Shown here one piece after another: positions 1-6,501 of a DNA stretch of 13,381 nucleotides; the stretch's first letter is position 1, and the number at the start of each line of letters is the position of its first letter. The notes below the pieces were generated by a model. The model ran no database searches. It saw only the letters and a program-made list of their open reading frames with translations, and had not been told where the DNA came from. Source of the DNA: Methanobacteriota archaeon (GTDB lineage: Archaea > Thermoplasmatota > Poseidoniia > Poseidoniales > Poseidoniaceae); assembly GCA_002731395.1 (NCBI GenBank), contig PCBQ01000020.1, positions 1,982 to 15,362 of the forward strand, given 5' to 3'. The position numbers and the translations under genes were made by a program.

Positions 1-2
1 AA

Positions 3-785
3 AGCCGGATGGAGGAATTGGTACAGCAGCACGGTCGTCGACCATCAGACCCACAAGATCTCGCGGTTTGGCGCCTCGAAGCCTTGTCCGCCATGCGTCT
101 GCGTTTGCGCGCATTCGACTCGGGTGCGTCACCTGAAGACGACGAACACCCCGTGATGCGCGCGATGGCTTGGGTCATGCAGACCTACAGCGTCCGTCTG
201 CTGGACCTTGAAACGATCATTGACGGCATGGAAGACGACCTCTTTCCCACAGAGGTCAGGAGCTGGGAAGACGTACGTGCGTATTGCTTCAAAGTCGCCT
301 CTGCGGTGGGCTTGGTCCTCATCGAAATCTACGGCTACGAAGATGCACGAGCCCGCCTTCACGCGATCGACATGGGCATCCAGCTTCAGCTGATCAACAT
401 CCTCCGAGACGTGCAGGAGGATTGGGATCGCGGCCGCGTCTACCTCCCGCTTGACGTCCTGGAATCGCATGGCCTGGCCAAGGAGGACCTCAGCGACGCT
501 GCAATCGAAACAGATCTTCGCTGGAGGGCCTTCATCCGCGATTACTGTGAAGCAATCGAAGGTCATCAGAACTCAGCCAAGGACCTCCTCCCGCTGTTGG
601 ACCGACGCGCCCGAGCTCAGCCCGGAATGATGGTCGAGGCCTACGAGTCCCTGCTGGCCTCCATTGTTCGTACCGAGGGTGCGGTGTTCAGCCACCGTCC
701 AAAGGTTGGCCTCCTGACGAAGGCACGTCTGGCCCTTCGTGTGATGTGGTCCAACCTTCGACGCGACGACCTCAGCCTATCCTGA
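3..785 (+). CDS. Squalene/phytoene synthase family protein, 5' end outside window
   Basis: The family condenses two prenyl diphosphates head to head (two GGPP to phytoene, or two FPP to squalene) at the inner membrane face. Residues are counted from the Met codon at 9. The second Asp-rich Mg-diphosphate motif is clear: N130-ILRDVQED with D134 and D138, followed by RGRVYLP, the family hallmark. YCFKVASAVGLV at 92-103 matches the conserved YCYxVAxxVG helix. The first DxxxD motif, normally near the N-terminus, is absent. The frame stays open to the left edge, so the Met at 9 is probably internal and the real start lies upstream. Only about 260 residues of the usual 280-340 are visible. The C-terminus ends in a basic stretch (LLTKARLALRV). 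A glycosyltransferase follows 103 nt downstream on the same strand. Phytoene synthase (crtB, carotenoid/retinal supply) is my first guess; squalene synthase or an HpnC/HpnD-like enzyme cannot be excluded. Confidence 0.88.
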   Translation, partial: SRMEELVQQHGRRPSDPQDLAVWRLEALSAMRLRLRAFDSGASPEDDEHPVMRAMAWVMQTYSVRLLDLETIIDGMEDDLFPTEVRSWEDVRAYCFKVASAVGLVLIEIYGYEDARARLHAIDMGIQLQLINILRDVQEDWDRGRVYLPLDVLESHGLAKEDLSDAAIETDLRWRAFIRDYCEAIEGHQNSAKDLLPLLDRRARAQPGMMVEAYESLLASIVRTEGAVFSHRPKVGLLTKARLALRVMWSNLRRDDLSLS

Positions 786-847
786 ACCGAAGGATGGCGA
801 TGAGCCGTTGCAAGCGCATCTGTAGCGTCGATATTGGACCAAAGGGA

Positions 848-879
848 ACAGGTGCGGGATTCAAGTCCCCTTGCCTTGT
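848..879 (+). other. Imperfect hairpin just upstream of the glycosyltransferase start
   Basis: ACAGG (848-852) pairs with CC(T)TGT (874-879, one bulged T). Two G-T wobbles follow (853:873, 854:872), then a small internal loop, then GGG (856-858) with CCC (867-869), closing an 8-nt loop ATTCAAGT. The hairpin ends 9 nt before the chosen ATG at 889. It resembles a TpsiC arm in its loop but is not part of a foldable tRNA. It could be a 5'-leader structure. The rest of the 786-888 gap holds only a weak AT-rich stretch (GATATTGG, about 830-837) that might serve as a poor TATA element. The function is unknown and the pairing is modest. Confidence 0.25.
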
Positions 880-888
880 GGACGAACC

Positions 889-1656
889 ATGGCTGACCGG
901 CTGCCCGTCAGCGTGACCGTTTTGCTCCCCACACGAAACGAGGAGGAAGCCATCGGCGCGACCATTGATGCCATCCCGAGGGATTGGTGCGATGAGCTCG
1001 AGATCATGATCGTGGACGGCTCATCCACCGACCGCACCCGCGAGATTGCCCTCGAGAAAGGAGCACGCGTCCATCTCGAGCCGCGCAAGGGCTACGGACG
1101 CGCCTACCGTACTGGGTTTGAGGTGGCAAAAGGCGACATCATCGTGACCATGGATGCCGACTGCACGTACCCGGCGGAGAAGGTGCCTGAACTCGTTGCA
1201 AGATTGTTGAACGACGACCTGGAGTTCATCACCTGCGATCGCCTCACGTTGGCTGAAGAAGGCTCGATGTCCGGCCTGCACGGTTTTGGAAACTGGATGC
1301 TCTCATTCAATGCCCGCGTGCTCTTTGGTTACGGCATCAAAGACTCACAATCTGGCATGTGGGTCTTCCGAAAGCGCATCTTCGAAAACGAAGCCATGCG
1401 ACCGACCAACGACGGCATGCCGCTTTCGGAGGAAATCAAAATCCTCGCGCGTCGACACCTTGGCAAGCGCAAGGCCATCGAAATCTCCGTGCCGTACCGC
1501 CCGCGCGTCGGGGACGCAGAAATCCACACGTGGGGCGACGGCTGGAAGAACCTAAAATTCCTCTACGCACGCCGCCTTGGCTTGCACAGAACCGTGACGC
1601 CTTGGGGTCCGGGAGAGGACAACACGGATTCTGATGACGGGACGCTCAAACCGTGA
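889..1656 (+). CDS. Family 2 glycosyltransferase, dolichyl-phosphate mannose synthase-like
   Basis: This protein of 255 residues has a GT-A fold. It probably transfers a sugar from a nucleotide sugar to a polyprenyl (dolichyl) phosphate or related acceptor at the cytoplasmic membrane face. The order of motifs is: VTVLLPTRNEEEAI at 9-22 (nucleotide-binding strand and helix), IVDGSSTDRT at 41-50, KGYGRAYRTGFEVAKGD at 67-83, the metal-binding DxD as MDADCTYP (D89, D91), DSQSGMWVF at 152-160, and SEE at 180-182 in the acceptor/catalytic-base region. I see no membrane segment and no GtrA-type C-terminal domain; the tail is acidic and short. The ATG at 889 is chosen because the family fold begins five residues later. 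An in-frame TTG at 871 would add six residues. No Shine-Dalgarno sequence is evident, so a leaderless or short-leader transcript is possible. It converges on the surface-protein gene with 3 bp between stop codons. Family assignment is firm; the substrate is inferred. Confidence 0.9.
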   Translation: MADRLPVSVTVLLPTRNEEEAIGATIDAIPRDWCDELEIMIVDGSSTDRTREIALEKGARVHLEPRKGYGRAYRTGFEVAKGDIIVTMDADCTYPAEKVPELVARLLNDDLEFITCDRLTLAEEGSMSGLHGFGNWMLSFNARVLFGYGIKDSQSGMWVFRKRIFENEAMRPTNDGMPLSEEIKILARRHLGKRKAIEISVPYRPRVGDAEIHTWGDGWKNLKFLYARRLGLHRTVTPWGPGEDNTDSDDGTLKP

Positions 1657-1667
1657 CTCTCACACGG
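1651..1667. repeat. Inverted repeat over the convergent stop codons
   Basis: CCGTG (1651-1655) and CACGG (1663-1667) form a perfect 5-bp inverted repeat around the 7-nt loop ACTCTCA. The loop contains the end of the plus-strand TGA (1654-1656) and the start of the minus-strand stop (1660-1662). It could fold in both transcripts. There is no adjacent T-run, so classification as a terminator is not supported. Confidence 0.3.
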
Positions 1668-4600
1668 CATCCCAGTCGAATCCGCCTCCCGCCGATGGAT
1701 CGTCGTCGCTGCCTTGCTCAGCTTCGACCTCGCCGGCCTCTTCTGCGTCAAGGCCGATATCCGGTGTGACCTTGTCCTGTTGAAGCACGCCCCATGAGGC
1801 GATGAGGTCCACGTCAGAAATGCGCCGGCGCCGAGCCATGAAGGCGTTCAGGGCCAGAAGGACCACCACAAGAGCTCCCCCAGCCACAGCGAACATGACC
1901 GCACGACCGTCATCTGAGGATTCCACCACCTCGATGGTGGTGGCGATGACGTCGATTTGTGCCGTGTCTCCGATGCCGTCGGTGGCCACCACGCGAACGT
2001 AAGGGCTCCCCAGATCGTCGAAAACCACCTCGATGCTGCCTTCCCAGACACCACTGCCAAAGTCGTCGGACAGGTTCAGCGTCCACGATTGGTCGCCCAA
2101 GGTGACCGTCGCTTGCACGTCTTCTGTGGTCCCGTCGGCGTCCTCCAACTCAGCAGAGATGCGCAAGGTGGTGCGCTCCCCGAGGACCACGTCGTCGGGC
2201 GTCACCAGCAAACTCTCCGGAACAAAACGGGGCAAGCTCGACTGCACCGTGATATTCACGTGGTCCTCGTCCCATGAACCGCGTGCGTCCGCAACGTACA
2301 CCGAGAGGTGGTGGGTTCCTGGTGGAAGCCAAAGCGTATGGTTTGCGTTCGAACTGATGACCTCGAAACCGCCCCCGGTCCACAGGCGCCATTCCCGGTC
2401 AACCAAATCACCGTCACGGTCGACCGAACCGTCGACCAGCATCACCTCTGCGCCCGGTACATAGGAGGTCAAATCGTCGGGTGAGGCGATCACCGCGGTT
2501 GGCGGTGAAGGTTCCATCACCACCGGCACAACCTCTGTTCGGACAGCTCCTGTGCTGTCCTGCAGCGTGAAGGTCACGTCATGCGCCCCGGAAGGCAGCC
2601 AAATCTGATGCAAGATGGACGCATCAACGCCGTCAAGGAACACGTCACCGTCCACACTGACCGACATGGTGAACGTGTCTCCGTCTGCGTCAAAGGAAGC
2701 GCGTGCGTCAAGCACCAGCGGCAGCGAAGACGACTGGGTGTGGCCGGGCTCTGGCAAGCTCACTACAAGCACCGGGGCGGAAGTGAGCACCTCGATCTGC
2801 AGGCTGGCCTCCACCGGTTCGTGCAACCCATCGTCGACGGAGAGCGTGATGGTGTGGTTCCCTGCGCTCAGGCGCGCGTCAAACAACAACCAGTCCACAC
2901 CATCGGGCGTGAGGCGGCCGTCGAGGTCGCTGGTCCAATCCACGTTGAGGTACTGCGAGCCACCGGCTGGCTGCCCCGGCACGCACCACCACGACATGTT
3001 CGTGGGGAAGGTGCTGCAGGAGGCATCCCAATCACCGGATCCTTCGGCGCTGAAACTGAGCAGGTCTGCGCTTTCGACCACAGCACCGTCCGCAGGCGAG
3101 GCGATGACCGCACGAGGAAGGCTGTCGTCCACGGTCAGGAGCATGCTGGTCGATCGGGCCGAGCCGACGTGTTCCGGGCGGTCGTCGTTGACGGTCAAGG
3201 TCAGGGTGTGGACGCCGCGGCTGAGCCAGCCGCTCCACGCGCTAAATGCTGGCCCATCGCCTTCGGCGAGCACCCCATCAACGCTTGAGGTCCAAGTGTA
3301 GGTGACCACGTTGCCTTCTGGGTCGGTCAACGTCGAGGCGTTCAAAGTCACCATGGACGAGGAGGCGTTGCTGTCTCGCTCAACCGTGAACACCGGTTCT
3401 GGCACCTCATTGTACAGCGTAACAGGAACCGGATAGGTGGCGTTGTTGCCAAGCTCGTCCCATGCAACGACGATCATCTGGAAGGTCGGAGGGGTGTCGT
3501 CGAGCACGTGGTTGAACGTCCACACGAGTTCTTCCGCGCATGGATTCGTGGCATCCAAGGGTGGAAGAGGTCCGGTGTAACTGTCGAATTCGAGGCCGCA
3601 ATAGACGACATCCCCTTCCGGGTCCACCGTGCCGGTGGTGTTGACGGTCACCGTGCCGGTCTGTGGCATCACGAGTTCGCTCCAGGCGTTGAGGCTTGGT
3701 TCGAAATCCAAAGAGAGCACTGGACCTAAATTGACCAACTCAATCGTCCTGCTGCGGATGACGCAATGCGTAGGGTCGCAGACTTGCACGCTGATCTGGT
3801 GGAGGCCGTCACTGAGCGTGCAGCCGTGGGGATCGTCGCTGTTCACCGTGAATGGCGCTCCTTCTTGCGGGGTAGGTTCCCCTGGAACTCCAGAACCGGT
3901 GCAACTCGCGAAAAGGTCACCATCGATGGTGCTCGTCCACCTGTACGTCAAGGGATCGTTGTCCATGTCCCAAGACGTGCTGGCATCGAACAGCACCTCA
4001 CCGTTGGACGGGAAGGTCGTTTCATCCACGGGTGAGGTCCAGTTTACAATCGGCGCTTGATTCGACAATGGGAGGTCGCAATAGACCGTGGTGGCATCAT
4101 CGAAGAGCACCTCGACGCTGGAGGACACCCCCCCATAGCTGCAGGTCACGTTGAGGTTGCCGTACGCGGAGGCACCGTTTGTGTCGACCACCCGAGCAAT
4201 GGCATCGTCGAGCACCATGTGCCCGTTGAAGTCGGTCGAGAGAGCGCGGGCGGGAGCGACCGCGGTGAACGTGAGGTCAACTGAAGCAAAGGGGACCCCG
4301 TTCCCGACGAGGTTCCGCACCCAAACCTCCACCGGCCACGCTTCCTCGATCATGCTTGTGGCATCGATGCTGACGCTCGTGAAGGGAGAGACAGGGCTGT
4401 TGGAGAGGTGGAGCGTTGAGCCGTCGGTCAAATCAATGGAGGCCCCGTTGACGGCCAAGGCCGTCAAGTCGGTCGCCGTGACGTTGACGTCCGAATTGCT
4501 AAGCGTGAAGGCTCCGGTACACCCCGTGATGTCGAGGCGGTCGATGCGGAGCAACTTCTGGTCGCTGAGGACCAAACAACCCGCATCGTCGAGGGTGGCA

Positions 4601-6456
4601 TCGTGCAGGTAGGAGACGCGCTGGCCGGGCAGATCAGCGTTCCATACCACGCCCGCATGCACGCCGTGCAGGTCCAAACCTTCGAAGGCACCGTCGGCCG
4701 ATTGGACATCGACCGCAGGCAATGCAGCACCGCTTCCGTCCGTGGCGTTGGCCCACACGGTGACGTTCATGAATCGGAAGCGCCCACCCAGTTGTCCAGT
4801 GTTCAGGTTGCTGTTGTCCACGGAAATAGGCACGGTACCTGGGGCGACGTCTTCGACGAGCAAGTCCTCGATCCAGAGGTCCACAGAGTCCTCGATGAAC
4901 AGCGCATGTCCAGTGTTTCCACGCACCTCGCAGTGGAGGCAACGGACGTCGCCAGAATTGGATTCAACGTCGTTTGAGCGAAGGTAGTGAAGGCCGGCCT
5001 GCTGTCCGGGCAGGACACCGCTTTGTCCGTTGTTTGAGGCGGTCAAGTTGCTCAATTCCACGCTCCGGCCGTCCTCGATGAAGGCACCCGCAAAGCCGTT
5101 CCCGTCCAGCAACAGGCCATCGACAATCACTTCGGCGGTGTCCACCCTCAGGCCGTACTCGGAATTGCCGCTAAGGTTCCATGTGTGGCCTTGCATTGAG
5201 CCACCACCGGAGGCGTGAACACCGGAACCTGGCGCTCCGGTCACCGACAGTCCGTCGAAGGTCGGGGCGAAGTACGAGGAGCGAACCGCCACACCGGAGG
5301 CGTGAGGCCCCGCTCCTGCTCCTGCGTCTCCGGCGTCCTTGACGGTCATGTTCCGAACGGTGGTTGAAGCATCGGTGAAGTACATGCGAAGGCCGACGTC
5401 GGTGCAACCGTCGATGAAGACGTCCTCCAACCAAGCGCCTGTGGCGTTGATTTCGACCGCAGCTTCGGCAATGTTGGGCGTTTTTGCGCCGGGTCCGCCC
5501 GTGCCCGACACCGTCAATCCAGTGATGTCGGCCGATTCGTAATTCGTGTAGTTTGTGCGGTTCTCCTTGTCGATGAGCACGCCACGGTACATGCTGTTGC
5601 TCACGTCGAGGTCCTTGACGACCGCCCTGGTTCGAAGGGTGTCGTCAACGTGGCGGACGACCAATCCGGTATCCGCTCGGTCAATGCTCATCCGCTGGAG
5701 CAAGGGAACGCTGTCTTCCACCCAAACCCCGGCAACGTAGGCCCACGATGAGCCGGTGATGTTGTCCATGCTGATGTCTTGGAAGACGCCGCCGGAACCG
5801 CCCCAGATGTTCAGTCCACGTGTCGTGACGCCACTGAACGTCGCTCGCTTCACGACGGGAGCCGAACCCGAACCTACCGAGAGCCCCAAGCCAAAGCGCC
5901 AATCGGTTTGGAAGGCGTTTTGTCCCGCATCGTTGACGGTCAGATCCTCGAACACAGGCGTGGCCCCAAACAGGTCGATGCCCACCCGGTCAGGAGCCTC
6001 AATCGTGAGGTTGTGGAAGCGCGCATCGCCGCCAAACATTGTGATGCCATACACCGAATCCAACAGGGTGAGGTTGTCGACACGTGAACCACGTCCGAAC
6101 GACGACGCGTTGAATTGGATGCCTTCGTGGTCCAAGGAGCCGGCGGCTTCGAACACGACCGGGCACGTTGCGGTTCCTTGGACCGTGAGGCGACCGTCGA
6201 TCACCAAGCGCACCCCGGCGCCGAGCTGAACGGTGGTGCAGGCAGCGATGACCAACTCGTCGCTGACCGCGACCGTGGTGGTGCTGGAGAGCAACACCGT
6301 CCCACTCCACGTCGTCTGAGCGCGCCCGCTTGTGGCCTGCTCAGCGGTCATGGGCGAAAGGTCCGATGACTCATGGAGAGCCATTGGCGAAGCCACAGCG
6401 GTGAGCATCAAAGCAACCAAAATGATGCTACGGAGGATGGAGTGAAGCCGCTGCAT
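1660..6456 (-). CDS. Giant surface protein: signal peptide, beta-helix, Ig/PKD-like repeats, C-terminal anchor
   Basis: This 1598-residue protein is predicted to be type I membrane-anchored and extracellular. Residues 1-24 form a Sec signal peptide (basic start, IILVALMLTAVA core, cleavage near ASP or MA). Residues about 50-700 show the short, repeated Asn/Gly/hydrophobic strand pattern of a right-handed parallel beta-helix (NosD/pectate-lyase-like). About 707-798 is an Ig-like linker. About 805-1510 holds six or seven PKD/Ig-like domains with repeated elements such as SPxDG, DxDGD, and SxGxHxxxxxVxD. A membrane helix lies at about 1519-1540, followed by ARRRR (1541-1545) and an acidic cytoplasmic tail. 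More than twenty Asn-x-Ser/Thr sequons and many paired cysteines lie outside. The ATG at 6456 follows minus-strand GGTGA by 7 nt. It is divergent from the NTPase gene and convergent with the glycosyltransferase. No catalytic residues can be assigned: it may bind or degrade polysaccharide, or act as an adhesin. Confidence 0.9.
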   Translation of the reverse strand: MQRLHSILRSIILVALMLTAVASPMALHESSDLSPMTAEQATSGRAQTTWSGTVLLSSTTTVAVSDELVIAACTTVQLGAGVRLVIDGRLTVQGTATCPVVFEAAGSLDHEGIQFNASSFGRGSRVDNLTLLDSVYGITMFGGDARFHNLTIEAPDRVGIDLFGATPVFEDLTVNDAGQNAFQTDWRFGLGLSVGSGSAPVVKRATFSGVTTRGLNIWGGSGGVFQDISMDNITGSSWAYVAGVWVEDSVPLLQRMSIDRADTGLVVRHVDDTLRTRAVVKDLDVSNSMYRGVLIDKENRTNYTNYESADITGLTVSGTGGPGAKTPNIAEAAVEINATGAWLEDVFIDGCTDVGLRMYFTDASTTVRNMTVKDAGDAGAGAGPHASGVAVRSSYFAPTFDGLSVTGAPGSGVHASGGGSMQGHTWNLSGNSEYGLRVDTAEVIVDGLLLDGNGFAGAFIEDGRSVELSNLTASNNGQSGVLPGQQAGLHYLRSNDVESNSGDVRCLHCEVRGNTGHALFIEDSVDLWIEDLLVEDVAPGTVPISVDNSNLNTGQLGGRFRFMNVTVWANATDGSGAALPAVDVQSADGAFEGLDLHGVHAGVVWNADLPGQRVSYLHDATLDDAGCLVLSDQKLLRIDRLDITGCTGAFTLSNSDVNVTATDLTALAVNGASIDLTDGSTLHLSNSPVSPFTSVSIDATSMIEEAWPVEVWVRNLVGNGVPFASVDLTFTAVAPARALSTDFNGHMVLDDAIARVVDTNGASAYGNLNVTCSYGGVSSSVEVLFDDATTVYCDLPLSNQAPIVNWTSPVDETTFPSNGEVLFDASTSWDMDNDPLTYRWTSTIDGDLFASCTGSGVPGEPTPQEGAPFTVNSDDPHGCTLSDGLHQISVQVCDPTHCVIRSRTIELVNLGPVLSLDFEPSLNAWSELVMPQTGTVTVNTTGTVDPEGDVVYCGLEFDSYTGPLPPLDATNPCAEELVWTFNHVLDDTPPTFQMIVVAWDELGNNATYPVPVTLYNEVPEPVFTVERDSNASSSMVTLNASTLTDPEGNVVTYTWTSSVDGVLAEGDGPAFSAWSGWLSRGVHTLTLTVNDDRPEHVGSARSTSMLLTVDDSLPRAVIASPADGAVVESADLLSFSAEGSGDWDASCSTFPTNMSWWCVPGQPAGGSQYLNVDWTSDLDGRLTPDGVDWLLFDARLSAGNHTITLSVDDGLHEPVEASLQIEVLTSAPVLVVSLPEPGHTQSSSLPLVLDARASFDADGDTFTMSVSVDGDVFLDGVDASILHQIWLPSGAHDVTFTLQDSTGAVRTEVVPVVMEPSPPTAVIASPDDLTSYVPGAEVMLVDGSVDRDGDLVDREWRLWTGGGFEVISSNANHTLWLPPGTHHLSVYVADARGSWDEDHVNITVQSSLPRFVPESLLVTPDDVVLGERTTLRISAELEDADGTTEDVQATVTLGDQSWTLNLSDDFGSGVWEGSIEVVFDDLGSPYVRVVATDGIGDTAQIDVIATTIEVVESSDDGRAVMFAVAGGALVVVLLALNAFMARRRRISDVDLIASWGVLQQDKVTPDIGLDAEEAGEVEAEQGSDDDPSAGGGFDWDAV

Positions 6457-6463
6457 CGTTCCT

Positions 6464-6468
6464 TCACC
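6464..6468 (-). promoter_or_regulatory. Ribosome binding site of the beta-helix surface protein
   Basis: On the minus strand GGTGA lies 7 nt before the ATG at 6456. It matches the 3' part of the archaeal GGAGGTGA consensus and supports this start, together with the signal peptide that follows directly. Confidence 0.5.
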
Positions 6469-6471
6469 ACG

Positions 6472-6491
6472 AACGTTGCCTGTTCAACCTT
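6472..6491. promoter_or_regulatory. Candidate operator: 7-6-7 inverted repeat in divergent region
   Basis: AACGTTG (6472-6478), a 6-bp spacer CCTGTT, and CAACCTT (6485-6491) form an inverted repeat with 6 of 7 positions symmetric. It sits directly upstream of the surface protein's Shine-Dalgarno and just before the GTG at 6502 chosen for the winged-helix protein. Winged-helix proteins often bind such palindromes as dimers and repress their own genes. The binding partner is an inference. If the NTPase gene starts upstream at 6442, the repeat would lie inside its coding region. Confidence 0.3.
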
Positions 6492-6501
6492 GCCCACTCA
6501 T

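Noticed and set aside
811..880. A tRNA gene, suggested by the TTCAAGT loop between GGG and CCC about 70 nt after CAAG
   Set aside because: Position 53 would be A opposite C, the acceptor strands do not pair beyond 4 bases, and no D or anticodon arm can be drawn.
2581..3301. Two long plus-strand open frames (235 and 228 codons) antisense to the surface-protein gene
   Set aside because: They overlap each other in different frames, give low-complexity Arg/Ser/Thr-rich translations, and arise from GC-biased codons of the 1598-residue protein on the other strand.
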